Assembly: GCA_900553815.1 (NCBI GenBank)
Contig: USEY01000024.1
Location: 1-43,368 of the forward strand
Reading direction: 5' to 3'
DNA length: 43,368 nucleotides
Source: an uncultured Bacteroides sp.
GTDB lineage: Bacteria; Bacteroidota; Bacteroidia; Bacteroidales; Bacteroidaceae
Positions 1-8,853 of the stretch are shown in pieces. Numbering within the stretch: the stretch's first letter is position 1; every line of letters begins with the position of its first letter. A program made the position numbers and the translations under genes. Below the pieces are notes generated by a model. It saw nothing but the letters and a program-made list of their open reading frames with translations, was not told where the DNA came from and made no database searches.

Positions 1-27
1 AAGAACTAAATTATAAACAATTGAAAA

Positions 28-309
28 TCAGCTGGGACTAAGTGCCCAGCAGTGATATTTTATAAGAAGCAGATGCTTTATTTTATAATAGGTTGTTTTT
101 CCTTGAGGCACCTCTGAAAGTATCACGTAATTCTTCAACTCTTTTACAGACAAACCTATTTGCGGTTCTTTTCCCATCAGTGCCGTGTAAGCTGCCGCAT
201 AAGCCTTGGTACTGACAGAAACCCATTCCTTAAACCCTTTATCAACAGCCTCTTTGTGTTCAGCTTCAATTTGAGGGAAATCCTTTTTCCAGCTGTTTGA
301 TTCTGTCAT
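28..309 (-). CDS. C-terminal fragment or small overlapping gene, hypothetical (93 aa)
   Basis: This frame starts at ATG 309 inside the end of the preceding frame (44-bp overlap). An AAGGAGG sequence lies 3 nt before the ATG, but that is too close to be a normal ribosome site, and Bacteroides genes rarely use one. The product is helical, with no signal peptide or membrane segment. It reads naturally as a continuation of the upstream protein if one base is dropped at the AAAAAGG run (…KQLEK then DFPQIEAEHKEAVDKGF). No family recognised. Confidence 0.4.
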   Translation of the reverse strand: MTESNSWKKDFPQIEAEHKEAVDKGFKEWVSVSTKAYAAAYTALMGKEPQIGLSVKELKNYVILSEVPQGKTTYYKIKHLLLIKYHCWALSPS

Positions 310-1066
310 AATCCTCCTTAGTAATCAGCTTATATATCAAATCTTTGCTACCCGATGAACCTTCTTCTTTGAAATGACGCCATTGCATCATCAGTTGACT
401 AGCTACCGCATACAAAGTACTGTCAGAAAGCAATGAAGCATTAGGCCTTACCTTATCAAAACTTCCACTTACATCTATCCAGTCATACATGATTCCTGAA
501 TTGATTTTAAAAATCATATCCTCTGAAACCTTTGCGTATTCATTAATACTCTCAACACCATTTTTATTTTCTCTGGCAATAATAAGGTCTGCTTCTGTCA
601 ATGAATCCAAAGATACATATTCATCCGTTACAAGATTTTTTATTTTCTGATAGCTGGGGATAATAATTTTAGTTCCTCCATTTAACCTTCTAAACCAAAA
701 ATCATATCGAAAAACAGGCATTGACAAAATTATCGTACCATTTTTAGCATGATAAAAAGTACCATTATGATCCATCAATAGCCCATAATACATATCATTG
801 AAATTTGTTTTATCAGGATTAGCATTAGTTATATATTCACCGGGATAGAGAGTAGGGTTGTTACCTCCCAGCTGTATGGTATCAAAAATATATACCCACC
901 TATCATTAGGAATTTCCTTAAGTTTATCCATTTCAGCTTTGAATGTTTTCTTCATGCTGACGCTGTCATCCAGAATATCTTCAATACTGCGCTCAAGGTC
1001 TTCCTCATTTGATGAAATCATACGTTCATATCTGGCTTTTGCAGCAGAAGAATTATATTTAGGCAA
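266..1066 (-). CDS. middle fragment, hypothetical (266 aa, TTG start)
   Basis: The only initiation codon near the beginning of this frame is TTG at 1066; upstream the frame is open without ATG to the TAG at 1151-1153. The product is a soluble acidic/basic mixed protein with coiled-coil-like helices at residues 5-50 (repeated Glu/Lys/Arg) followed by a beta-rich part (…YIFDTIQLGG…, …GLLMDHNGTFYHAKNG…). There is no transmembrane segment and no motif I can name. The lack of its own good start and its continuity with the upstream signal-peptide fragment argue that it is the body of a disrupted secreted protein. Confidence 0.45.
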   Translation of the reverse strand: MPKYNSSAAKARYERMISSNEEDLERSIEDILDDSVSMKKTFKAEMDKLKEIPNDRWVYIFDTIQLGGNNPTLYPGEYITNANPDKTNFNDMYYGLLMDHNGTFYHAKNGTIILSMPVFRYDFWFRRLNGGTKIIIPSYQKIKNLVTDEYVSLDSLTEADLIIARENKNGVESINEYAKVSEDMIFKINSGIMYDWIDVSGSFDKVRPNASLLSDSTLYAVASQLMMQWRHFKEEGSSGSKDLIYKLITKEDYDRIKQLEKGFPSN

Positions 1067-1150
1067 AGGAAATGTTCCCTTCTTTACCTGTTTTAAAGCT
1101 ATGAGATATTGAATTTTGCCTTTAAAACGTTTTATATCTTCAAGACTTTC

Positions 1151-1432
1151 CTATATATATTGCTCTTGCGTTTTTCCTTTGAATGCTTTTTTGAAGAATT
1201 TAATACTATCTTCCTTAATATACTCATCCAATGTCTTCTGAGAGTGAGCATTTTGGGAATAATTCTGTTTAACTTCTTCAATATTCAACAAACAATAGCA
1301 TTTCCATAATGAATCCAATTGAGGATTACTTACTTCTTTCTTTTTAATCTCAAAATTCTGCAACTGTGCAAAAAGAGATGTTTGCAGACATAGCAAACAC
1401 AGAATCAAACAAGATTTTAATTGCGACATCAC
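1151..1432 (-). CDS. N-terminal fragment with signal peptide, hypothetical (93 aa)
   Basis: The ATG at 1432 gives a hydrophobic signal sequence (residues 1-22, MMSQLKSCLILCLLCL then QTSLFAQ) with a likely signal peptidase I site after FAQ, then a charged alpha-helical stretch rich in Lys and Glu. The stop is a TAG at 1151-1153. The product would be exported and short. It is best read as the first third of the broken gene 28-1432, because the same frame stays open downstream of the stop. If intact as is, it would be a small periplasmic protein of unknown role. Confidence 0.45.
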   Translation of the reverse strand: MMSQLKSCLILCLLCLQTSLFAQLQNFEIKKKEVSNPQLDSLWKCYCLLNIEEVKQNYSQNAHSQKTLDEYIKEDSIKFFKKAFKGKTQEQYI

Positions 1433-2059
1433 TTACTAAGTTTTTAATCATTCCAGTCCCCAAAATGATTATTATAATAACACAAGGCGTGAAACTGTAT
1501 ATTTTTCAAATACTGAAGTCATCTTAGATTAAAAAAATAACGCCTCTCATTCTAGCATCTCTTGGCTTAAAACACTTTTATTGACAAATTATCATTCTCC
1601 ATATTTAGCAGAACATACCACAAACCGATGGCCGAACAGACCAAACTTGTATCCCCAAGCATTAGGTGTTCTGTTTGATACATGCAAATATACCTATTTA
1701 CAACACACTGATACAAAGAAGATTATGGTTCATAATGGTTCATGCTATTTCTCTCTAGCCATTTAAACAATAATACACATTTTACGCTATACGCACTCCA
1801 AGAATAATATATATTGCATATACTTATCCAATCACGATATACCTTTGTCAAAAACATGTCTATATATTTATTGTTTACTAGCTACCATTAGATTACATTT
1901 TTATTCTATACAAAGTGTATCCCAAAAACTATCCGATACTTTTAATTAATCCATCCTTAAAAACACAACACAATTAACGAACGAAATAGAAAAGACAAAG
2001 TTTGAAAGGGAAAAATCATAATAACCTGCCTATATAGAAGAAGTTATTTTATTTTTTCA
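1433..2059. other. AT-rich intergenic region, no gene supported
   Basis: This stretch lies between two divergent units: the broken secreted-protein gene (minus) and mcrBC (plus). It is strongly AT-rich. A 61-codon plus-strand frame at 1581-1766 has no promoter motif and no recognisable content. A short tandem repeat ATGGTTCATA/ATGGTTCATG sits at 1724-1743. Nothing else stands out. Confidence 0.5.
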
Positions 2060-2067
2060 TAATTTTG
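2060..2067 (+). promoter_or_regulatory. Bacteroides-type -7 element for mcrBC
   Basis: TAATTTTG matches the TAnnTTTG consensus exactly and lies 27 nt upstream of the ATG at 2095. It overlaps the alternative TTG codon at 2065, so that codon would not be transcribed as a start. No convincing -33 element was found; the upstream sequence is T-rich. Confidence 0.6.
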
Positions 2068-2094
2068 TTACAAGATAATGAATTACAATCAAAC

Positions 2095-4671
2095 ATGGAC
2101 AGGACTGATTTTATTGAAAGCAGAGCAGATGTTGTGAAAAACATCTATACCCTTTATGCCTATGCCAAAAGTCCGATAATAGAAGATAAGCAGTGGGCTC
2201 TACAGCGATTTAAACAAGGACGCTGGTATGTAGTTGAACCATTCGGTAATACCTTGCTGTTTGCTCCAAGTCGCTTTGTCGGCTACAAAAACAATACGAA
2301 AGAAAAGCATATTGCCAATCACGGACACGGAACACAAACAAACAATAAACTTCGTGAATTGAATTTATATAAAGAATCTGTAGATGATTATCTATCTGAA
2401 CAATTTAAACAATTCACAAAAGAATTAGGAATCGAAACAAACACTGCCTATTTTTTCATTCCGCGTGATTTGGAATTAATAGACCTGAAAAATAAACATA
2501 AATGCTACTTTATCTGTCCCACCCATTGCAAAGGACAAAAAGAGAATGCTTGGAAAAGTTTTCTCACTCAAAACATTATGGCTATTGGATGGAAAGCCAC
2601 AGATTATACTCACTTTACCATTAATGAAATAAGACAAGAGTACATAGATGATTCAACTGCCATAGAACCTTTTACTTTAATAAAACAAATAAAAGAAGGT
2701 GATATAATATGTTGCACAAATAACAATCATGGACTATGGGGAATTGGAGTTGCTTTGTCTTCATATAAATATCAACAGAAAATCCACTATGCAGGCATAG
2801 ATGAAGATGGTAATGATTCATATTACGCCCACTATATCAATGTTGCTTGGCTATGTTTCAAACAGCAAGGATATATTTCTACCTCCGAATTGAACATACA
2901 ACTCCCAGAAACACAATGGCAGCCATACGGAACCTTAACCCAGAAAGCTGAAATTCCGCAATATATATCCAACTATTTATTACTAAACAATACCGAAACC
3001 ATGGAAGATACCAACAATCTTAGAAAATATATTGAGCTATTAGAAGCGAACAAAAACCTTATTCTGACCGGAGCACCAGGAACAGGGAAAACGTATTTAG
3101 CCAAAGCAATCGCAAAACAGATGAAAGCAGAATATGAATTTGTTCAGTTTCATCCTTCTTATGATTATACCGATTTTGTAGAAGGCCTTCGCCCGACTCC
3201 ACCGGATAAAAACGGGAATATAGGATTTCAGAGAAAAGATGGAGTATTCAAGGAATTTTGCAAAAAAGCAATCCCAACTTTTTTTCAAACAACCGCTACC
3301 AATAAGATTTATAACAATACTGCTAATTCATTTGAAGAAGCCTATAATCTTTTAATTAGTGCTATAGAAAAAAACAATATCATTCTTTATTCAGATTTCA
3401 GGAATAGTAAAACTGTTCTTAAAGTAGCAATTAAAGAAGATTTAAAGTACGATTACAAAGTCATTCAGTTTTATAAAACCAATAAATTTCAAAATGCACA
3501 GATAGAATATTTACAAAAAATCTATAACTATTATGTCGCAAAAGGACAATATGATATTCGACAAGAAGGACAAAAACAATTTGAAAATATCATAGGTAAT
3601 ACGTTAGATTATTCCTATTATAGAGGCATAGTACAAGGGCTATTAGATCTAACCGACAAAAAAGCTAACAATGAAGATTCAAATTGTAATATCCAATTGT
3701 TTGAGCAATGCTATTATGAATTAGTAACGGATATTAACAACGGAATAATTAATACAATCAAGTTAAAAACAGGGGAATCAACTAAACTAAATGTTAGTTC
3801 CAGCAACTCAATAAAATGGCAATGCCGAAATGATGAAAAGAATGATTCTGCTAATGCTGTAACATTGCATAGGTTACTAAAACTATACTCTAAATATAAC
3901 GATATAAATCAAATTGATAATATAAAAAACGATGATATTAGGGATATTATTGGCGGTGCTGATTCTACTTATTATTGGGCAGTATTACGAGAGATTCTAC
4001 TTAGAATGAAAATAAAACTAAGTAATGAGAAAAACACAAGTGCTCAATCCACACCCTATGTCTTCATCATCGATGAAATCAACCGTGGCGAAATCTCAAA
4101 AATTTTCGGTGAACTTTTCTTTAGCATCGACCCCGGCTATCGTGGAGAGAAAGGACGCGTGAAAACTCAATATCAAAATCTGATTACCGACGAAACAAAC
4201 CCATTCTATAACGGCTTTTATGTCCCAAAGAATGTATATATCATTGGAACCATGAACGACATAGACCGAAGTGTGGAAAGCATGGACTTCGCCATGCGTC
4301 GCCGTTTTGCCTGGACAGAGATAAAAGCGAACGAAAACATAGGAATGCTGGAAGAGCTACACGAAATGAAAGATGAAGCAGTCAGTGTCATGAATCGGCT
4401 GAATGCTGCAATCTGGAATGAAGAAAACAATACGGGTATAGAAGGATTAAGTACCGCATACCACATTGGAGGTGCCTATTTCTGTAAACTATCACTTTAC
4501 CTGAAGAATGACCCTGCCAACAAGGAAGCCGCCTACAAACAACTCTGGGAAAACCACCTGAAAGGCGTACTTTTTGAGTATCTGAGAGGAACAGCCAATG
4601 CAATGGAAAACCTGAAAATGCTTGAACAAGTCTACTACAACAAGAATAGCCATGATGATATTGAAGGATAA
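2095..4671 (+). CDS. mcrB: McrB-type AAA+ GTPase subunit of a modified-DNA restriction system, with EVE-like N-terminal module
   Basis: This is the motor subunit of a type IV restriction complex: it recognises modified DNA, hydrolyses GTP and drives the McrC nuclease. About 858 aa from ATG 2095. Residues 1-75 form a module I cannot assign (GRWYVVEPFGN…LLFAPSRFVGYKN). Residues ~130-265 look EVE/PUA-like (W153KSF…IMAIGW…), a fold that reads modified bases. The AAA+ core has Walker A GAPGTGKT (326-333), Walker B IIDEINRGE (D660/E661) and the McrB signature GTMNDIDRS (from M720) followed by MDFAMRRRF. The ~320-residue spacing between Walker A and B shows a large insertion. mcrC overlaps its 3' end. 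AT-rich, unlike the genes from 6180 onward, consistent with acquisition as a defence island. Identification as McrB is secure; the modification recognised is unknown. Confidence 0.93.
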   Translation: MDRTDFIESRADVVKNIYTLYAYAKSPIIEDKQWALQRFKQGRWYVVEPFGNTLLFAPSRFVGYKNNTKEKHIANHGHGTQTNNKLRELNLYKESVDDYLSEQFKQFTKELGIETNTAYFFIPRDLELIDLKNKHKCYFICPTHCKGQKENAWKSFLTQNIMAIGWKATDYTHFTINEIRQEYIDDSTAIEPFTLIKQIKEGDIICCTNNNHGLWGIGVALSSYKYQQKIHYAGIDEDGNDSYYAHYINVAWLCFKQQGYISTSELNIQLPETQWQPYGTLTQKAEIPQYISNYLLLNNTETMEDTNNLRKYIELLEANKNLILTGAPGTGKTYLAKAIAKQMKAEYEFVQFHPSYDYTDFVEGLRPTPPDKNGNIGFQRKDGVFKEFCKKAIPTFFQTTATNKIYNNTANSFEEAYNLLISAIEKNNIILYSDFRNSKTVLKVAIKEDLKYDYKVIQFYKTNKFQNAQIEYLQKIYNYYVAKGQYDIRQEGQKQFENIIGNTLDYSYYRGIVQGLLDLTDKKANNEDSNCNIQLFEQCYYELVTDINNGIINTIKLKTGESTKLNVSSSNSIKWQCRNDEKNDSANAVTLHRLLKLYSKYNDINQIDNIKNDDIRDIIGGADSTYYWAVLREILLRMKIKLSNEKNTSAQSTPYVFIIDEINRGEISKIFGELFFSIDPGYRGEKGRVKTQYQNLITDETNPFYNGFYVPKNVYIIGTMNDIDRSVESMDFAMRRRFAWTEIKANENIGMLEELHEMKDEAVSVMNRLNAAIWNEENNTGIEGLSTAYHIGGAYFCKLSLYLKNDPANKEAAYKQLWENHLKGVLFEYLRGTANAMENLKMLEQVYYNKNSHDDIEG

Positions 4672-5983
4672 CACAGCCTATTCTTCAACCGCTGACAATA
4701 TTGAAGAATTTTTAGCACTGCAAAATATCGCAAACCGCAATATAGCCGAACTGGCAGATGAATATGGGAAAAGCCTGCTCATCTACCCCTATTCTTTCAG
4801 TGAATGCGAGGACGATATGGGTAAGCTACCGCTATTTTCTTTGCAAACCAGCTGGGATGGCAAACAATGTACAAAAGCCCATCTGACAACTGGCAACTTA
4901 GTCGGTTTCATAGGAGTCAATGGAGTGCCGATTTCCATCCATTCCCGTTTTTCCCGAAATACTGATGAAGACTTCTTTTTGCATTACATGCTTCAAAAGG
5001 TCTTGCACATCAATCTTGTCAACCTGACACATGGAACAAGCGACGAACAAATCTTTAATTTTCTGCTTTACCTGTTCCCAAAACTACTCAACAAAGCTTT
5101 AACGCAAGGGATATACAAAGAATACCGGCGAAACGAATATAACGATGCTAATGTACGAGGTGTTATAGACATCAACAGACACATCAAGCAAAACATGCCC
5201 TTCAATGGCCGCATAGCCTATCGCACGCGTGAGTTCAGTCACGATAACCATGTGACCGAACTGATAAGGCACACAATTGAGTATATCGGCACTACCAGGT
5301 ACGGAAGAACACTACTGGAAAACAATGGCGAAACCCGTATCAGTGTAACCCAGATAGTAGCTGCCACCCCAAATTATAACAGACAAAAAAGGGAAGAAAT
5401 AATAAAAAACAATCTAAGAATCAATAGTCACCCTTATTTTACCCACTATGCTCCCCTTCAAAAACTTTGCCTACGCATATTAAGACACGAAAGAATAAAA
5501 TACGGACTAAAGGAAGACAAGATACAAGGCATTCTGTTCGATATCTCTTACTTGTGGGAAGAATATCTTGCCACCATTCTTACCCGACATGGATTCATAC
5601 ATCCCAATAACCGGAAATATATTGGCCGCATTTATTTGGCCAAGCGAAACATGTTTCCACGCTATCCAGATTTTTACAGAAAATCTGACGACACTATCAT
5701 AGACGCTAAATATAAGACAGGTACAGAGAACAGAGAAGATGTTCATCAAATGATTACTTACCTCTACCGTTTAAAAGGAAAGTATGGAATTTTTATTCAC
5801 CCAACCATCCAAGAACATGAAAGAAAAACCTATTTCTTACAAGGATATGGAGAATCTAACGACACAGAGTTACAAACATATTTATTCCATATTCCACAAG
5901 AAACGGACAATTATAGAAAGTTTATAACCCAAATCATAGAATCTGAAAAATTACTGAGTATACACATGAGTATGCTGGATTAA
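4652..5983 (+). CDS. mcrC: McrC-type nuclease subunit of the McrBC system
   Basis: McrC supplies the endonuclease and stimulates McrB GTPase. From ATG 4652 (a second ATG at 4655) the protein is 443 aa and its start overlaps the end of mcrB by 20 bp, so the two are translationally coupled. The N-terminal half is the beta-rich McrB-binding part (…LVGFIGVNGVPISIHSRF…). The C-terminal half has the PD-(D/E)xK nuclease core: YPDFY with D340, then IIDAKYK with D351 and K353, followed by a Q/Y helix (HQMITYLYRL). An upstream TTG at 4622 is a less likely start. Catalytic residues appear intact, so the pair should be functional. Confidence 0.93.
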   Translation: MMILKDNTAYSSTADNIEEFLALQNIANRNIAELADEYGKSLLIYPYSFSECEDDMGKLPLFSLQTSWDGKQCTKAHLTTGNLVGFIGVNGVPISIHSRFSRNTDEDFFLHYMLQKVLHINLVNLTHGTSDEQIFNFLLYLFPKLLNKALTQGIYKEYRRNEYNDANVRGVIDINRHIKQNMPFNGRIAYRTREFSHDNHVTELIRHTIEYIGTTRYGRTLLENNGETRISVTQIVAATPNYNRQKREEIIKNNLRINSHPYFTHYAPLQKLCLRILRHERIKYGLKEDKIQGILFDISYLWEEYLATILTRHGFIHPNNRKYIGRIYLAKRNMFPRYPDFYRKSDDTIIDAKYKTGTENREDVHQMITYLYRLKGKYGIFIHPTIQEHERKTYFLQGYGESNDTELQTYLFHIPQETDNYRKFITQIIESEKLLSIHMSMLD

Positions 5984-6179
5984 ACAACAGATGAAAGCGA
6001 ACTATATCCACATTATTCAACCATCTGACCCAAAACATGCTTGACCCAAAAACATTCCAACAGCATATACCCTTGAAGAAACAAACAGTAGATTCAGCCA
6101 TCTTCAGCCTCTTTACTAACCCTGTGACAAGAAGATTTCCCAAGAATATATGGAACCCCTATCCGGTTCTCCACCTCCC

Positions 6180-7466
6180 CTACAAATAAAACACCGCCAG
6201 CACCACCACATTCGCTGCAATGACCCCGCCGAAGCCCACCAGCAGCCAACGACGCAACGGGCTGCGGCGCCCGGCAAAAAACAGGGCATAGCACAGGTTG
6301 ACGGCAATGTTGCTCACGATGGCCTGCAAGCTGCATGCAGCAATGACCTCTACCGGGATGTTGCCCGTGCCCTGCAACAAGTTGAGGATGAAGGGCGTGA
6401 TGTCGCTCAGACCTGAGACGAAGGACAGAGCCGTCAGACCGCCCGTGCCGGCATAGACCAGCGTGTAGTGCGTCACCACCGTGAACACCACGAACAACAG
6501 GGCGAATATCAGTGCTACCTTGAACTCCAGGGGGTTACTGCTGTCTTCCGCCTCCACCTGCCCCTCCACGGGAGCGGGCCGCTTGCGATGCAGGTACCAC
6601 GCCACGCCCGCCGACAGCAACGACATGCCCAGCAGGTAGGGGTAGATGCTGGCCAGCGTTTCGCGACTGAAAATGCCTATCAGGATGAGGAAGCGCAGGA
6701 ACATCATGCTGACCGCCATCAACATAGCCGCCACATACTCAGGCGCCTCACCGGGAGCAGCCGTACGGCTCTTGCGTGCCATCACCGAGATGGTGGCCGT
6801 GCTGCTGTACAGCCCGCCGATGATGCCCGACACCAGGATGCCCGACTCATGGAACACATAGCGACGCAGCAGGTAGGACAGGTAGGAAATGCCCGATACC
6901 ACCACCGTGGCCAGCCAGATGCTGTAGGGAGTCAGGTTGATGCCCGGAATAAGGTTCTCGTCGGGCAGCATGGGCAGGATGATGCCGCTGATGGCCAGGA
7001 ACTTGGCCAGCGTGGTCATCTCGTCGTTCTTCATGCGTTGCGCCAGCTCGGTAAAGGTATGCTTCAGCTCGGTGAAGAGCAACACCGTGACCACCAGCAT
7101 GACGGCAAACCACGACGGCTGCGTCATGACCACCGGCGCCAGGCAATAGGTGATAAGGGCAATGACAATGGTGGTGACGCCAAAGACATGATACTGCGTC
7201 TGCTTGACATAATAGTTCAGTCCCAGCAGCAGTCCCAGCACCGCGCCGCCGCCCATGAACAGGCGATAGTCTGCCGGGTCGAGAATATAGAGCAGGTAGC
7301 CCAGTATGCCGATGAAAGTAAACGTACGGTCCGTGCCGAACAAAGTCGTCTCACCCTCGCGCTTCAGGCTGATTTTGCGTTGCGACAGCCCGATGAGCAA
7401 GGAAAACACGGTCACCAGCAGGAAGGTGACCAGCTCGCGCGGCAGGTATTGATAGATTCGTTCCAT
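6180..7466 (-). CDS. MgtC/DUF4010-type integral membrane protein
   Basis: The 428-aa protein starts at ATG 7466; a longer frame back to 7568 would overlap the preceding gene and is unlikely. The N-terminus carries the MgtC/SapB-like signature (FLLVTVFSLLIGLSQR… then RTFTFIGILGYLLYI), and the rest has about ten hydrophobic helices with GIIGGLYSSTATISVMARKS and a C-terminal helix pair, as in DUF4010 proteins. It would sit in the inner membrane. The substrate is not known; MgtC-like proteins are linked to magnesium/acid homeostasis but this longer type is uncharacterised. Last gene of a minus-strand run, 28 bp after the HD gene. GC-rich, in sharp contrast to mcrBC next door. Confidence 0.85.
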   Translation of the reverse strand: MERIYQYLPRELVTFLLVTVFSLLIGLSQRKISLKREGETTLFGTDRTFTFIGILGYLLYILDPADYRLFMGGGAVLGLLLGLNYYVKQTQYHVFGVTTIVIALITYCLAPVVMTQPSWFAVMLVVTVLLFTELKHTFTELAQRMKNDEMTTLAKFLAISGIILPMLPDENLIPGINLTPYSIWLATVVVSGISYLSYLLRRYVFHESGILVSGIIGGLYSSTATISVMARKSRTAAPGEAPEYVAAMLMAVSMMFLRFLILIGIFSRETLASIYPYLLGMSLLSAGVAWYLHRKRPAPVEGQVEAEDSSNPLEFKVALIFALLFVVFTVVTHYTLVYAGTGGLTALSFVSGLSDITPFILNLLQGTGNIPVEVIAACSLQAIVSNIAVNLCYALFFAGRRSPLRRWLLVGFGGVIAANVVVLAVFYL

Positions 7467-7494
7467 AACTCGATGCTGTGTGGGACGCCGCGGC

Positions 7495-7998
7495 TCAACG
7501 CTCCGCCGGATACATCGTATCCAGCAACCTGAGGCCGCTTGCAGTCCTGAATATACGGTGCCGGACATTCCCTATCATCGGCCCGCTGAAAGCGTCTTCG
7601 TAGATGTTGACCAAAAAGTCGGCCTCCACCAGTATCTGATAGTCGGCACCCTCTATGTCTTTGTACGTGTGGTGATGCCCCACCAGCCAGCAGACGCGCT
7701 CAATCTGTTCAGGCGTATAGCCACCCAAGGAAGTCAGCAGCTTGCGTGCCTCGGGCGGTCCCTCCAGTTCCTGGTGCTTGCCGTCGCATGAGCCGTATTT
7801 CTGTTCGCTCACGCGGATACCGATGTCATGTACAATGGCAGCTGTCTCCAGCACAAACAAGGTGTCAGCATCCAGTCCTTCCTGCGCACCGATGAGCGAG
7901 GCAAACTGGTAGACCTTGATGAAGTGCTGCACGCGCTTGGCGTCGCCCGCATTATAGGCTATCATGCTGTCAATCAATTGAAGGTGTTTCCGATTCAT
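7495..7998 (-). CDS. HD-domain metal-dependent phosphohydrolase
   Basis: 167 aa from ATG 7998, no signal peptide, cytosolic. The HD fold metal ligands are visible in order: H25 (RVQHF), H57-D58 (AAIVHDIG), H75, the triple His at 108-110 (VGHHHTY) and D127 (VEADFLVN). Such proteins hydrolyse nucleotides or phosphate esters; the specific substrate cannot be told from sequence. It lies between a CYTH-domain gene (188-bp gap) and the DUF4010 gene (28-bp gap), all on the minus strand. The gap to the CYTH gene contains only repetitive CACTCATCAC-like sequence. Confidence 0.85.
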   Translation of the reverse strand: MNRKHLQLIDSMIAYNAGDAKRVQHFIKVYQFASLIGAQEGLDADTLFVLETAAIVHDIGIRVSEQKYGSCDGKHQELEGPPEARKLLTSLGGYTPEQIERVCWLVGHHHTYKDIEGADYQILVEADFLVNIYEDAFSGPMIGNVRHRIFRTASGLRLLDTMYPAER

Positions 7999-8185
7999 TA
8001 TTCTTGTCCCAATTTTATATCACAGATTGCCATTTTCCGGCATCCTTTCAGTTCCTGCAACAAGTGCGGGATGACCCTGCGAACAAAACAGTCAGGATAA
8101 AATCATCTGCGGTCATCCGTTCCATCCTGTACCATCCGTGTGCCACTCATCACTCACCACTTATCACGCACCACCTACCGCTTAT

Positions 8186-8662
8186 TCATTCCTGTTTCCA
8201 CTCCCTGTACGGATGCTTCATCAGCTGCGAATTATAATATCGAACATCGCCCGTCACCTCGCGGCCAATGAACGCAGGCCGGTCAAACGGTTCGTCCTCC
8301 GAGGCCAGCTCCACTTCTGCCATCACCAAGCCCTCGTTGTCGCCGTAGAACTCGTCCACCTCGAACACGTGGCTGCCGCTGCGCACCAGGTAGCGCGTCT
8401 TGTCGATGACGCCCTCCTCGCACAGCTTCATCAGTTCCTCGGCCTCTTCCCGGGAGATTTCCTTTTCCCACTCATAGCGGCTCATGCCGGCGGCATCCGA
8501 AGCTCCCTTGATGGTGAGGTAGCCACGACCGTCGCGCAGGCGCACCCTGACGGTACGTCCTCGCGCGCTACAGATATACCCCTGCACAATACGGCTGTGG
8601 GCAAAAGCCTGCGACTTGTACTCGCCCGTCACCAGAAATTTGCGTTCTATCTCTCGTGGCAT
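8186..8662 (-). CDS. CYTH-domain (triphosphate tunnel) protein
   Basis: 158 aa from ATG 8662. The protein begins with the CYTH hallmark ExExK (EIERKFLV at residues 4-11), followed by alternating charged beta strands (TVRVRLRDGRGYLTIKG, YEWEKEI, EVDEFYGDN, VMAEVELASEDE) that would line the tunnel and bind two divalent metals. Short bacterial members are inorganic triphosphatases or adenylate cyclase-like enzymes; here triphosphatase is the likelier guess. Cytosolic. It follows a 42-codon membrane ORF by 21 bp, and both probably share a promoter near 8850. Confidence 0.88.
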   Translation of the reverse strand: MPREIERKFLVTGEYKSQAFAHSRIVQGYICSARGRTVRVRLRDGRGYLTIKGASDAAGMSRYEWEKEISREEAEELMKLCEEGVIDKTRYLVRSGSHVFEVDEFYGDNEGLVMAEVELASEDEPFDRPAFIGREVTGDVRYYNSQLMKHPYREWKQE

Positions 8663-8683
8663 AACTGTCCTCCTTGGCGTTGT

Positions 8684-8812
8684 TTAAATATATGCGGAAA
8701 CAAGCACCATGATGACGGCCAGCAATACAGCTACCGCAGAGATTATCAGCAGCACTTTCTTTCCCTGTTGTTCTTCCTTGCGACTGTGTGTCGCTTTCTT
8801 ATTTTTTCCCAT
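8684..8812 (-). CDS. small single-pass membrane protein (42 aa)
   Basis: ATG at 8812 opens a 42-codon frame ending TAA at 8684. The protein has a basic hydrophilic N-terminus (MGKNKKATHSRKEEQQGKK) and a single hydrophobic segment (residues 20-39, VLLIISAVAVLLAVIMVLVS), so it would be a tail-anchored or single-pass inner membrane peptide with the charged end in the cytosol. It is 21 bp upstream of the CYTH gene on the same strand and likely cotranscribed. Its function is unknown. The clean Lys-rich plus transmembrane layout makes it more credible than a random frame. Confidence 0.6.
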   Translation of the reverse strand: MGKNKKATHSRKEEQQGKKVLLIISAVAVLLAVIMVLVSAYI

Positions 8813-8845
8813 AGTTTGACAAATAGTTTAAAGTTCAACGATGAA

Positions 8846-8853
8846 CAAAGTAA
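8846..8853 (-). promoter_or_regulatory. possible -7 element for the 8812-6180 gene run
   Basis: On the minus strand TTACTTTG differs from TAnnTTTG at one position and lies 33 nt upstream of the ATG at 8812. It is the only candidate before the four-gene run. Confidence 0.35.

Larger units (their letters stand above)
28..1432 (-). pseudogene. degraded secreted protein gene, interrupted by an in-frame stop and a probable frameshift
   Basis: Three consecutive minus-strand reading frames look like pieces of one gene of about 467 codons. The 5' piece (1432-1151) has a signal peptide and ends at a TAG. The frame of the next piece (1066-266) is the same and stays open right up to that TAG, with no ATG in the 28 codons between (only a TTG at 1066). 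This is what a single nonsense mutation would leave. The third piece (309-28) overlaps the second by 44 bp in another frame. Removing one base from the AAAAAGG run near 286 would read straight from the second piece into the third. The product family is not recognised. An alternative is two or three small separate genes. Confidence 0.55.

Noticed and set aside
1581..1766. 61-codon plus-strand frame in the AT-rich gap
   Set aside because: No promoter motif, odd composition and no recognisable content.
2065..2094. TTG as start of mcrB
   Set aside because: It overlaps the exact -7 match at 2060-2067; ATG 2095 fits better.
6468..7532. 354-codon plus-strand frame
   Set aside because: Antisense to the DUF4010 gene; Gln/His/Arg-rich composition typical of a shadow frame in GC-rich DNA.
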